A program made the translations under genes and the position numbers. From assembly GCF_000422565.1 (NCBI RefSeq), contig NZ_AUMA01000006.1, forward strand, positions 62,001 to 126,000: DNA of 64,000 nt, in the 5' to 3' direction. The DNA is from Desulfovibrio aminophilus DSM 12254 (GTDB lineage Bacteria > Desulfobacterota > Desulfovibrionia > Desulfovibrionales > Desulfovibrionaceae). Every line of letters begins with the position of its first letter. Position 1 is the first letter of the stretch. Under the pieces are notes generated by a model, which was not told the DNA's origin, ran no database searches, and was given only the letters and a program-made list of their open reading frames with translations. Shown here piece by piece: positions 24,964-33,686 of the stretch.

Positions 24964-25779
24964 CTACACCAGCCTGAGCCGCTTATCCAGGCGATTCACC
25001 AGGAAGGAGAGCAGGAACGTCACGGCCAGGTAGAGCCCGGCCACGGCGAACCAGATCTCGAAGGCCAGGAAGGTCCGCGAGACGATGATCTGGCCCTCCA
25101 TGGTCAGATCGTGAATGGCGATGGTGCTGACCAGGGCCGAATCCTTGACCAGGGACACGGCCTGGCCCGCCAGGGGCGGCAGCACGCGGCGCAGGGCCTG
25201 GGGCAGGATCACGTGGCGGTAGGCCTGCCAAGTGGTCAGGCCGTAGCTTTCGGCGGCTTCCCACTGCCCCGGGTCGATACTGGTGATCCCAGCGCGGATG
25301 ATCTCCGCCGCGTAGGCCCCTTCGAAAAGGCTCAGGGAGAGCACGGCGGCGGTTTCGGCTTCCAGGTCCAGCAGGGGGGCCATGACGAAGGCCGCGAAGA
25401 AGAGCTGGATGAGCAGGGGCGTGTTGCGGATGAGCTCCACGTAGGCACGGGCCAGGAAACGCCCCACGGGCGAGCCGGAGAGCAGGAGCAGGGCCGCCGC
25501 CAGCCCCAGACAGGGCGCCAGGATCAGGCCCTGGCCCGTGATGCGCAGGGTCACCAGCAGGCCGTCCAGCAGGGGGCCCGGAATGAAGCGGCCGTCCTGG
25601 AATTGGGCCAGGTGGCGGGGCACTTGGTACCACTGCCAGTTGTAGCCGAGCGTTTCGCTGCCGCGGCCGAGGAGCCAAGCCATCGCGGTCAGGAGCAGAA
25701 GGAATTTGGCGCCGTCCAGGAGGAGGCGCGAGGCGTCGCGGCGATCCGGAGGCAGGGAGCAGGAGGCCGCGTCGCTCAT
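24964..25779 (-). CDS. Polar amino acid ABC transporter permease
   Basis: A 271-residue permease of the same family as the downstream one. The EAA loop is [21 protein letters not shown], preceded by [38 protein letters not shown] is the usual helix for this family. ATG 25779 overlaps the TGA of tmk, so translation is coupled to tmk, an unusual partner for a transporter. The two permeases probably form a heterodimer. Confidence 0.9.
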   Translation of the reverse strand: MSDAASCSLPPDRRDASRLLLDGAKFLLLLTAMAWLLGRGSETLGYNWQWYQVPRHLAQFQDGRFIPGPLLDGLLVTLRITGQGLILAPCLGLAAALLLLSGSPVGRFLARAYVELIRNTPLLIQLFFAAFVMAPLLDLEAETAAVLSLSLFEGAYAAEIIRAGITSIDPGQWEAAESYGLTTWQAYRHVILPQALRRVLPPLAGQAVSLVKDSALVSTIAIHDLTMEGQIIVSRTFLAFEIWFAVAGLYLAVTFLLSFLVNRLDKRLRLV

Positions 25780-26408
25780 GGAAGGTGAGGTTCCAGCAGG
25801 TCGCGTATGCGCTGGAAGACCACCTCGGGCGTGTCCTTGCCGTCCACTAGGCGGAAACGCTCCGGGTGGATGGCGGCCCAGGTCAGGTAGCCCTCGCGCA
25901 CGCGGCGGTGGAAGTCCAGGGCCTCGGCCTCGAAGCGGCCTTCCTCACGGCTTTTGCCTTCGCGCAGGTTGCGGGCCAGGGCGCGGTTCAGGCCGGTTTC
26001 CGGGTCCAGATCCAGGAGGATGGTCATCTCGGGCCAGAGCCCGTCCACGGCAACGGCGTTGAGCGAGTGCAGGAGCTTGGGGTCCAGGCCCCGGCCGTAG
26101 CCCTGGTAGACCACGGTGGAGTCCGCGAAACGGTCGGAGATGACCCACTTGCCGGCCTCCAGCGCGGGCCGGATGACCTGGGCCACGTGCTGGGCCCGGT
26201 CGGCGAGGTAGAGGAACAGCTCGGCCGTGGGGGCCATGCCCTGGTTGTCCATGTGCAGGAGCATGCGCCGCAGTTCCCGGCCCAGGTCGCTGCCGCCGGG
26301 TTCGCGGGTCAGGAGCACGTCCTGGCCCCGGGATTCCAGATACTCGGCCATGAGCCTGAGCTGGGTGCTCTTGCCCGTGCCTTCGATTCCTTCAAGGGTG
26401 ATGAACAT
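25776..26408 (-). CDS. tmk: Thymidylate kinase
   Basis: A 210-residue kinase converting dTMP to dTDP for DNA synthesis. P-loop [10 protein letters not shown] (6-15), the dTMP-binding [14 protein letters not shown] (36-49), and [18 protein letters not shown] (DR-Y motif) are all present. The lid region carries [21 protein letters not shown] 26408 has only a weak ribosome site (GGCGGACG). It is the promoter-proximal gene of an operon with the amino acid transporter. Confidence 0.95.
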   Translation of the reverse strand: MFITLEGIEGTGKSTQLRLMAEYLESRGQDVLLTREPGGSDLGRELRRMLLHMDNQGMAPTAELFLYLADRAQHVAQVIRPALEAGKWVISDRFADSTVVYQGYGRGLDPKLLHSLNAVAVDGLWPEMTILLDLDPETGLNRALARNLREGKSREEGRFEAEALDFHRRVREGYLTWAAIHPERFRLVDGKDTPEVVFQRIRDLLEPHLP

Positions 26409-26467
26409 GTCAACGTCCGCCGAGGTCAGGATTGTGGTGCCGTTTCTTGGAGTTACGAGGTATGACC

Positions 26468-26496
26468 GTTGTACTCCAGGCGCGCCGTTCTGGCAA
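26468..26496 (-). promoter_or_regulatory. Sigma70-like promoter of tmk and the amino acid transporter operon
   Basis: Minus strand TTGCCA (26491-26496), 17-base spacer, TACAAC (26468-26473), leaving a leader of about 50 bases before ATG 26408. The rest of the 175-base gap to the YhaM-like gene shows no clear terminator. Confidence 0.55.
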
Positions 26497-26583
26497 GCGA
26501 GGAGGGAGGGGCTTCAGCCCGCATTCATCTGGAGCCGGAGCCCTTTCCGCGATCAGCAGGGTCAAGTCTGGTTGAAACCCCGA

Positions 26584-27624
26584 TCAACCCTTGATGGGCA
26601 GCAGGAACTGCGCGTTCGGGGCCTTTTGGCCGTGGTTTCGGTCGTCCGGCGTGGGTGTGGAGCGGTAGAGATAGCGATCCAGATAGCGCTGGAAGCCGGT
26701 CCAGGGGCTCCCGGCCGGATCCAGATCCTCGAAGGCTGCGGCGATGGTGTTCAGCTTGGCGTCCAGATTGTCGGCGTAGTGCAGGACGAAGGCTTCGGGG
26801 GTCTTCGGTCGCCGGGGTGAGCCGAACTCGTACTCGCCGTGGTGCGAAAGGATGATGTGCTTGAGGTGCAGGATGAGTTGTTCGTCCAGATCCTTGGCCT
26901 TGGCCAGGAAGGGTTCGAGCTTTTCCAGGCCGATCCAGATATGGCCCAGCAGCCGCCCTTGGTCCGTGTAGTCGTTGGTCAGGCCGCCGGACAGCTCCCA
27001 AGCCTTGCCCAGGTCGTGGAACACGGCCGCCACCACCAGGATTTGGCGGTCCAGCTGAGGGTAGAGGTCGCAGTGGGCCAGGCAGAGCCGCAGCACGGCA
27101 AGGGTGTGTTCCAGGAGTCCGCCCATGTAGGCGTGATGCACGGTCTTGGCCCCGGTCCCGGCCAGCAGGCGAGACCGGATTTCCTCGTCGCGCAGAACCT
27201 TGCGGGCGAAGTTCTTCCAGGGCTTGTGCTCCAGGTGTTCGGTGCAGAGATCCTCGATTTCCTCCAGCATCTCCTCGGGCGGCCGGACGCTGGCGGGCAG
27301 GAAGTCGGAGAGGGTCACGCCGTTTTCCGCTTCCGGCAGGAGCTCGAGGCGTTCCACCACCACCTGGGGCCGGTCGCGGAAGCTGGTCACGGCCCCGCGC
27401 ACGCGCACGAAGCGTCCGGCCGGGATTTCGGAGAACTCCTGGCTGAGCGGGCTCCAGATTTTGGCCTCCACCTGGCCGCTGCGGTCGGAGAGCGTCAGGC
27501 TCCAGTAGGGACCGTTGCGGGACTGGCCGAGCTTGGCCTCGGCCACGAGGAAAAGTTCCTGTATCTGCTGTCCGGCGTTGAGATCGCGGACGAAAATGTT
27601 CTTACCGCTCACGTTTCTTGCCAT
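26584..27624 (-). CDS. YhaM-like OB-fold/HD-domain protein (3'-5' exoribonuclease family)
   Basis: This 346-residue protein has an N-terminal OB-fold nucleic-acid-binding domain (about residues 8-100, LTLSDRSGQVEAKIWS) and an HD domain (about 155-300): HHAYMGGLLEHTLAVL, the HD pair in AVFHDLGKAWEL, and HIILSHHGEYEFGSPRRPKTPEAFVLHYADNLDAK. This is the architecture of YhaM, which trims RNA 3' ends. It diverges from surE. A perfect -35 (TTGACA, minus strand 27698-27703) lies upstream with no good -10. Confidence 0.87.
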   Translation of the reverse strand: MARNVSGKNIFVRDLNAGQQIQELFLVAEAKLGQSRNGPYWSLTLSDRSGQVEAKIWSPLSQEFSEIPAGRFVRVRGAVTSFRDRPQVVVERLELLPEAENGVTLSDFLPASVRPPEEMLEEIEDLCTEHLEHKPWKNFARKVLRDEEIRSRLLAGTGAKTVHHAYMGGLLEHTLAVLRLCLAHCDLYPQLDRQILVVAAVFHDLGKAWELSGGLTNDYTDQGRLLGHIWIGLEKLEPFLAKAKDLDEQLILHLKHIILSHHGEYEFGSPRRPKTPEAFVLHYADNLDAKLNTIAAAFEDLDPAGSPWTGFQRYLDRYLYRSTPTPDDRNHGQKAPNAQFLLPIKG

Positions 27625-27728
27625 CGGGCTGGGGTTGCGCTACCTCGCCGGGGAGGGCGGGAGCGTGATGCCGAAAACTGCCCCGAAGTGACCGCAATGT
27701 CAAACACCGCGCCTCGGCGCGAGGGCTC

Positions 27729-28496
27729 ATGAACATTCTTTTGACCAACGATGACGGAATACAGGCCGTGGGCCTGCGGGCCCTGTACCGGGCCTTCGCG
27801 GACGCCGGACACGAGGTGAGCGTGGTCGCTCCCGTGACCGAACAGTCCGCCGTGGGACACGCCGTGACCATCAGCATGCCTCTGCGGGTCAAGGACTTTC
27901 ACGAGGACGGCTTCGAGGGCCGGGGCGTCTACGGCACGCCCGTGGACTGCGTGAAGCTGGCCCTGTCCACGCTCCTGTCGCGGCAGCCCGACCTGGTGGT
28001 CTCGGGCATCAACGCCGGGGCCAACGTGGGCGTGGACATCCTCTATTCCGGCACGGTTTCGGCGGCCACCGAGGGCGCGCTCATGGACCTGCCCGCCCTG
28101 GCCGTGTCCATGGACGATTTCAACCCTCGCGATCTTTCGGGGCAGGCCGCCTACGTCGAGCGTCTGATCCGCCGGGTGGCCTGGGATCAACTGCCGTCCA
28201 AGTGTCTGCTGAATCTGAACTTCCCGGCCTGCGAACTGTCCCGGGCCAAGGATCTGGTCATCTGCCCGCATACCCGCGCCTCCTACCAGGACTGGTACGA
28301 GACTCGTCGCGACCCGCGCGGCAGGCCCTACTACTGGCTCTCCGGGGAGATTCCCCCGGGCCTGATCAGCCCTGGCCGCGATCGGCTCCTGCTCACGGAG
28401 GGGCACGTGACGCTCACGCCTCTGCGCTTTGACTTCAACGACCCGGAGACCCGCGACCAGTTGCGCGGGATGCTGGAAAAGCCCGTGCATCATTGA
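27729..28496 (+). CDS. surE: 5'/3'-nucleotidase SurE
   Basis: A 255-residue metal-dependent nucleoside monophosphate phosphatase. The N-terminal metal site ILLTNDDGIQAVGL and the Asn-rich VVSGINAGANVGVDILYSGTVSAA segment are diagnostic. It starts with ATG 27729, preceded by a weak purine-rich site (GCGAGGGCTC). The next gene, fba, is 75 bases away. Confidence 0.95.
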   Translation: MNILLTNDDGIQAVGLRALYRAFADAGHEVSVVAPVTEQSAVGHAVTISMPLRVKDFHEDGFEGRGVYGTPVDCVKLALSTLLSRQPDLVVSGINAGANVGVDILYSGTVSAATEGALMDLPALAVSMDDFNPRDLSGQAAYVERLIRRVAWDQLPSKCLLNLNFPACELSRAKDLVICPHTRASYQDWYETRRDPRGRPYYWLSGEIPPGLISPGRDRLLLTEGHVTLTPLRFDFNDPETRDQLRGMLEKPVHH

Positions 28497-28571
28497 CGCC
28501 GTTCGTTCAGCGGAATATACTTCACCCCCGGTTCCGGGCCCGGCCCGGCCAAACACGCCAAGGAGGACCCA

Positions 28572-29495
28572 ATGCCGCTCGTCACCCCCAAGGAGATGTT
28601 CCAGAAGGCCTACGCCGGCGGCTACGCCATCGGTGCCTTCAACGTGAACAACATGGAGATCATCCAGGGCATCATGGCCGCCGGTCAGGAGGAGCGCTCC
28701 CCGCTCATCCTCCAGGTTTCGGCCGGAGCCCGCAAGTACGCCCAGCAGATCTACATCATCAAGCTCATGGAAGCGGCCATGGCCCTCACGGACCTGCCCG
28801 TGGTCCTGCATCTGGATCACGGCCAGAACTTCGGTATCTGCAAGGAGGTCATCGACGGCGGCTTCACCTCGGTGATGATCGACGGTTCGCACCTGCCCTT
28901 CGAGGAGAATATCGCCGAGACGAAGAAGGTGGTCGAGTACGCCCACTCCAAAGGCGTCTGGGTGGAGGCCGAGCTGGGACGCTTGGCTGGAGTGGAGGAT
29001 GAGGTCAGCTCGGAGGAGAGCATCTACACCGACCCGGACCAGGCCGCCGAATTCGTGGGCAAGACCGGCTGCGACTCCCTGGCCATCGCCATCGGCACGA
29101 GTCACGGGGCCTACAAGTTCAAGGGCGAGGCCAAGCTCGACTTCGCGCGCCTGGAGAAGGTCGGCAAGCTTCTGCCCGGCTTCCCCATCGTGCTCCACGG
29201 AGCTTCCTCGGTGCCGCAGGAATTCGTGGCCATGGCCAACCAGTATGGCGGTCAGGTGGGCGGCGCGCGCGGCGTGCCCGAGGAACTGCTGCGCAAGGCG
29301 GCCGGCATGGCGGTGTGCAAGATCAACATCGACACGGATATCCGGCTGGCCATGACGGCCACCATCCGCAAGCATTTCACGGAGCATCCGGCGGATTTCG
29401 ATCCCCGCCAGTACCTGGGCCCCGCCCGCGAGGCGGTCAAGAACATGGTGCGGCACAAGATCAAGAACGTGTTGGGGTGTTCGGGCAAGGCCTGA
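28572..29495 (+). CDS. fba: Class II fructose-bisphosphate aldolase
   Basis: A 307-residue zinc-dependent aldolase of glycolysis/gluconeogenesis. Visible family features are GAFNVNNMEIIQGIM, VVLHLDHGQNF (catalytic Asp and zinc His), AIGTSHGAYKF (zinc His) and PIVLHGASSVP (zinc His), with phosphate-binding INIDTDIRLAMTATIR near the C-terminus. AAGGAGGACCCA precedes the ATG. gap follows 34 bases later, giving two consecutive glycolytic steps. Confidence 0.96.
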   Translation: MPLVTPKEMFQKAYAGGYAIGAFNVNNMEIIQGIMAAGQEERSPLILQVSAGARKYAQQIYIIKLMEAAMALTDLPVVLHLDHGQNFGICKEVIDGGFTSVMIDGSHLPFEENIAETKKVVEYAHSKGVWVEAELGRLAGVEDEVSSEESIYTDPDQAAEFVGKTGCDSLAIAIGTSHGAYKFKGEAKLDFARLEKVGKLLPGFPIVLHGASSVPQEFVAMANQYGGQVGGARGVPEELLRKAAGMAVCKINIDTDIRLAMTATIRKHFTEHPADFDPRQYLGPAREAVKNMVRHKIKNVLGCSGKA

Positions 29496-29529
29496 GTTCC
29501 CGGCGAGGCATGGAGAAGGAGTACGACGC

Positions 29530-30513
29530 ATGTCTGTTCGCATCGGCATCAACGGCTTCGGCCGCATCGGCCGCTATCTGACTCGGCTTCTGGCCGACGA
29601 GAATGACTTCGAGCTGGTGGCCGTGAACGCGCGGGCCACCAACAGCGAGCTGTGTCATCTGCTGCGCTATGACTCGGTGCATGGCCGCTTCCCGTCCGCC
29701 GCGCCCACGGAGACCGGCTTCACCCTCAAGGACCATCCGGTCACAGTGACCCGCAAGGGCCCGGGCGAGTGGAACTGGGGCGAACTGGGCTGCGATCTGG
29801 TCATCGAGACCACGGGCAAGTTCACGGACCGTGCCTCCTGTGAGAAGCATATCGCCTGCGGGGCCAAGAAGGTCGTGGTCAGCGCCCCGGCCAAGGAGCC
29901 CGACGCCACCATCGTCATGGGCGTCAACGATTCCGAACTGAAGCCCGAGCATCGGATCGTCTCCAACGCTTCCTGCACCACCAACTGTCTGGCCCCGGCC
30001 GCCAAACTCATTCACGAGGCTTACGGCATCCGCCACGGGCTCATGACCACGGTGCATTCCTACACCATGAGCCAGCGCGTTCTGGACGGTTCGCACAAGG
30101 ACATCCGCCGCGCCCGGGCCTGCGCCGTGAACATGATCCCCACCACCACCGGCGCGGCCAAGGCCGCCACCCTGGTCATCCCGGCGCTCAAGGGCCGCCT
30201 GGACGGCATGGCCGTGCGCGTGCCCACGCCCAACGTCTCACTGGTGGATCTGGTTTGTGAGTTGGAGCGCGCCACCTCCAAGGAGGAGGTCAACGCTCTG
30301 CTTAAGGCTGGCGCCAACGAGAGCATGGGCTTCTCCGAGGAGCCGCTGGTGTCCACGGACTTCATCGGCTCGACCCATGGCGGCGTGGTGGATGCCGCGC
30401 TCACCACGGTCATCGGCGGCACCATGCTCAAGCTCATCATTTGGTACGACAACGAGGCGGGCTTCACCAACCAGCTCCTGCGCCTCATGCGCAAGGTGTC
30501 CGGCATGATGTAG
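29530..30513 (+). CDS. gap: Glyceraldehyde-3-phosphate dehydrogenase (type I)
   Basis: A 327-residue NAD(P)-dependent enzyme. The N-terminal Rossmann motif is RIGINGFGRIGR, the active-site Cys lies in SNASCTTNCLAP, the catalytic His lies in TVHSYTMSQRVLDGSHKD, and the C-terminus has WYDNEAGFTNQLLRL. GGAGAAGGAG is the ribosome site. It ends at a textbook terminator. Confidence 0.96.
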   Translation: MSVRIGINGFGRIGRYLTRLLADENDFELVAVNARATNSELCHLLRYDSVHGRFPSAAPTETGFTLKDHPVTVTRKGPGEWNWGELGCDLVIETTGKFTDRASCEKHIACGAKKVVVSAPAKEPDATIVMGVNDSELKPEHRIVSNASCTTNCLAPAAKLIHEAYGIRHGLMTTVHSYTMSQRVLDGSHKDIRRARACAVNMIPTTTGAAKAATLVIPALKGRLDGMAVRVPTPNVSLVDLVCELERATSKEEVNALLKAGANESMGFSEEPLVSTDFIGSTHGGVVDAALTTVIGGTMLKLIIWYDNEAGFTNQLLRLMRKVSGMM

Positions 30514-30537
30514 CGGCCGGCTTCCCGGTCCCTCCGA

Positions 30538-30572
30538 CGCCCCGCCCGGGATTTCCGGCGGGGCGTTTTTTT
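30538..30572 (+). terminator. Rho-independent terminator after gap
   Basis: Nine-base perfect stem CGCCCCGCC (30538-30546) with GGCGGGGCG (30557-30565), followed by seven T. Confidence 0.92.
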
Positions 30573-30586
30573 CTCCCGGCCCGCTC

Positions 30587-30615
30587 TTGGACTCCACGAC
30601 CGGAACGGCTATGGT
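30587..30615 (+). promoter_or_regulatory. Possible promoter of the GH57/DUF3536 gene
   Basis: TTGGAC (30587-30592), 17-base spacer, TATGGT (30610-30615), between the gap terminator and the next start codon. Confidence 0.4.
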
Positions 30616-30639
30616 GGAGGCAACAGCGAGGTTTCCGCC

Positions 30640-32883
30640 ATGCCCGACAAGTTTCTCTGCATCCACGGCCATTTTTACCAGCCGCCCCGCGAGGATCCCT
30701 GGATGGACATGGTCTTTCCCGAGGGCAGCGCGGCCCCGGCCCGCAACTGGAACGAACGCATCTGCCGGGAGAGCTACGGGCCCCTGGCGTACGCCCGTCG
30801 CCTGGACGGCGGCGGCCGGATACTCGAACTGTTCAACTGCTACGAGTGGATGAGCTTCAACTTCGGGCCCACGCTGCTCACCTGGATGGAGAGCCACGCC
30901 CCGGACGCCTACGCCCGGATTCTGGAGGCCGACCGCAAGAGCGTCGAGCGCCTGGGCCACGGCAACGCCCTGGCCCAGATATATCATCACGTCATCATGC
31001 CCCTGGCCACGGATCTCGACCGCCGGGCCGAGGTGGCCTGGGCCGTGGCCGACTTCGAGGCCCGCTTCCGGCGCAAGCCCGAGGGCATGTGGCTCTCGGA
31101 GGCGGCCGTGGACGACCGCACTCTGGAGATCCTGGCGGACGCGGGAATAGCCTACACCATCCTGGCTCCGCGCCAGGTGGAGGCCGTGGCCGACGTCGAC
31201 GGCCAGTGGCGGGAGGCCCACGAGGGGGATCTGGACATCACCCGGCCCTATCTTGTGGAGTTGTCCGGCGGCCGTTCCATGGCTGTGTTCTTTTATGACG
31301 GTCCGCTGTCCCAGGCCGTGGCCTTCGAGGGCCTCCTGCGCGACGGCGAACGCTTCTGGGGTCGGATCAACAGCGCCGGGCGTCCCGGCCTGCTCTCCCT
31401 GGCCACAGACGGCGAAACCTACGGCCACCACTTCGCCTTCGGCGAGATGGCCCTGGCTTATGTCCTGGCCCAGGCCCGGGCGTGCCGCGACGGCTGGCGG
31501 GTGACCAACTACGGCGCCTATCTGGCGGCCAATCCTCCGCGCTCGAAGGCCCGGTTGCGGCAGGCCTCGTCCTGGAGCTGCGTGCATGGGGTGGAGCGCT
31601 GGCGTTCGGATTGCGGCTGCACCACAGGAGGTCACCCCGGCTGGGGGCAACACTGGCGTAAACCCCTGCGTGACGGCCTGAACGCGGTCAAGGTCGAAAT
31701 GGACGCCCATTTTCATTCGGCCGGCGCGGGCGTGTTCCGCGATCCCGAGGAGGCCCTCACGGATTTCGGCAAGGTGCTCGCCGGACTTTGGAAGAACGGC
31801 GAGTTCGGGAAACGGCATTTCCTCCCGGGTCTGGATGAGGCGGCCCGTGACACGGGCTTCAAGCTCCTGACCATGCAGAAGTGGGCCCTCTCGTCCTTCG
31901 CCAGTTGCGCCTGGTTCTTCGACGATCTGGGCCGCATCGAACCGCTGAACGCCCTGACCTTCGCCCTGCGGGCCATGGGCTTGGCCCAACGCACAGGCTG
32001 TCGTGACTTGGAGCCGTTGCTCCTGTCGCATTTGACCCTGGCGGCCTCCAACGACCCGGCTTTGGGCTCAGGAGTGGATCTCTGGACCAAGGAGGTGCGC
32101 TCCCGCCGCGAGACGGCTGAAAGCTTGGTGGCCCAAGGGTTGTTTTCCCTTTGGGCCGAGGGCCGCATGCCGCCCAGCGGGGAGTCGGCCACGGCGTCCT
32201 GGCCCGGGGTGAGCGTGGAGGTGTCCCTGGACGGACTCAGCGAGGAGGGGCATCCCCGAGGGCGAGCGGGCATCACCTGGCGGCACGAGCCCGGCCTGGA
32301 CCAATGCACTTGGGTCTGGGAACAAACCGAGTCCGACGACCCCATGAGCAGTTGCGTACGCATCGATTCGGAGAGCCGAGGGGCGCAAAAATGCGTGCCC
32401 GGCCAGTATCTTCCCTGGGAAAAGCGTCAGGATCTGGCGGTCAAGTGGGTGGCCCGGGCCGAGAACCACGTCTGGAGTGAACAGATGGAGCAGGCGCGCA
32501 CCGGCGTCTATCTCTTCAACTCCTTTCGCGAGGCCCAGACCACCCAGACCGAGGCGCCTTGCTGGGAGCGACTCTGGGCCGCCCTGGGCTGGATCTGGGT
32601 CATGGGCCACGTGCCCGGCCGAGCCGATCTCATCGCTTTTCTGCGAGCCACCGGACAAAACCATCCCGATGGGCACATCCTCGCCCGGCGGATCGGGGAG
32701 AGCGTCTGCGCTCTGCTGCGCGAGTCCGTGCCGGACTGGCGGCGTATCGCCGTGATCCTGGCCCGGGCCGCGGACATCGGGGTGACTCCCGACCTGTGGC
32801 GGGCGCAGAACATCTATTGGGGCCGCCGTTCCCGGGGCGTGGTCGACATCGAGGTGGCCCGACTGCTTTGGTTCGCGGAGTAG
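30640..32883 (+). CDS. Glycoside hydrolase family 57 / DUF3536 protein
   Basis: This 747-residue protein starts with the GH57-type barrel (ICIHGHFYQPPRE-like motif at residues about 5-18; MWLSEAAVDDRTLEIL, then LATDGETYGHH with the Asp of family motif 4). A long helical C-terminal DUF3536 region follows. GH57 members act on alpha-glucans (amylase, branching enzyme); this subgroup is uncharacterised as far as I know. There is no signal peptide, so it is cytoplasmic, possibly handling glycogen. It converges on the MBL-fold gene with a one-base gap and no terminator. Confidence 0.85.
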   Translation: MPDKFLCIHGHFYQPPREDPWMDMVFPEGSAAPARNWNERICRESYGPLAYARRLDGGGRILELFNCYEWMSFNFGPTLLTWMESHAPDAYARILEADRKSVERLGHGNALAQIYHHVIMPLATDLDRRAEVAWAVADFEARFRRKPEGMWLSEAAVDDRTLEILADAGIAYTILAPRQVEAVADVDGQWREAHEGDLDITRPYLVELSGGRSMAVFFYDGPLSQAVAFEGLLRDGERFWGRINSAGRPGLLSLATDGETYGHHFAFGEMALAYVLAQARACRDGWRVTNYGAYLAANPPRSKARLRQASSWSCVHGVERWRSDCGCTTGGHPGWGQHWRKPLRDGLNAVKVEMDAHFHSAGAGVFRDPEEALTDFGKVLAGLWKNGEFGKRHFLPGLDEAARDTGFKLLTMQKWALSSFASCAWFFDDLGRIEPLNALTFALRAMGLAQRTGCRDLEPLLLSHLTLAASNDPALGSGVDLWTKEVRSRRETAESLVAQGLFSLWAEGRMPPSGESATASWPGVSVEVSLDGLSEEGHPRGRAGITWRHEPGLDQCTWVWEQTESDDPMSSCVRIDSESRGAQKCVPGQYLPWEKRQDLAVKWVARAENHVWSEQMEQARTGVYLFNSFREAQTTQTEAPCWERLWAALGWIWVMGHVPGRADLIAFLRATGQNHPDGHILARRIGESVCALLRESVPDWRRIAVILARAADIGVTPDLWRAQNIYWGRRSRGVVDIEVARLLWFAE

Positions 32884-32884
32884 G

Positions 32885-33685
32885 TCAGAAGTTCAGGACG
32901 AGCCCCGGCCGCAGGGGCTCCATGCCGCAGTTCAGCCGCCCGGCCAGCCAGGCCGCGGCGGCTTCGCCCGTGCAGTGCCCCAGGCAGAGGCGTTCCACCC
33001 CGCATTTTTGCAGCGCCCGCAACGCGCCTTCCAGGCGTTCCTGGTCCGCGTCGTACAGATGCGCCCCGCCCACCAGGCCGTGCAGCCGGCCGACGCCCAG
33101 TCGTTCCCGCAGACAGTTCAAGGTATTTTCCAGGCCCGCGTGACAGCAACCGAGCACGACCACCGGACCTCGCCGGGTCCGAAGCAAGAGGCAGGCGTCG
33201 TCCGACACTGGATCCTGGATCTGTCCGGCGGGGTCCAGGTGTAGGCCGCGAAGGGACTGGGGCAGGCCGGGGAGCCTGGGGATGTCCGTGACGAAGGTCA
33301 GGGACGGGGTGAGTTCCCGTGCGCCGTTCACGGGCTCGAAGCGTTTCAAGGGAACCGGGATGCCCACGGGTTCGATCTTCCCACCGTGTCGGGCGAAGCG
33401 CGGGCGGTTGAACTCGGGATGGGCCAGGATGGGGCCGGAAAAGCCTGCGTCCAGCAGGGTCGCGATCCCGCCGGTGTGATCATAGTGGCCGTGGCTCAGG
33501 GCCAACCCTTGAGCTCGGTTGAAGTCCAGGCCCAGCGCCCGGGCATTGTCCAGGAACTTCGGGGAAGCTCCCGTGTCCCAGAGCCAGAGTCCGCCCGTGT
33601 CGTCCTCCAAGGCCATCGCCGATCCCCATTCGCAGGCCAGCCCCTCGGCCTCGGCATTGTCCATGAGAATGCTGATGCGGGCCAT
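32885..33685 (-). CDS. Metallo-beta-lactamase-fold hydrolase
   Basis: A 266-residue MBL-fold protein. The metal motif is LALSHGHYDHTGG (HxHxDH, residues about 63-75). Further ligands are plausible in VVLGCCHAGLENTL and LCLGHCTGEAAA. The family is close to the RFAP-synthase-like/DHPPP-related MBL group found in archaea and anaerobes, with unknown substrate. It is the last gene of the pdxJ-to-cimA operon, one base after cimA. The start is ATG 33685. Confidence 0.82.
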   Translation of the reverse strand: MARISILMDNAEAEGLACEWGSAMALEDDTGGLWLWDTGASPKFLDNARALGLDFNRAQGLALSHGHYDHTGGIATLLDAGFSGPILAHPEFNRPRFARHGGKIEPVGIPVPLKRFEPVNGARELTPSLTFVTDIPRLPGLPQSLRGLHLDPAGQIQDPVSDDACLLLRTRRGPVVVLGCCHAGLENTLNCLRERLGVGRLHGLVGGAHLYDADQERLEGALRALQKCGVERLCLGHCTGEAAAAWLAGRLNCGMEPLRPGLVLNF

Positions 33686-33686
33686 G

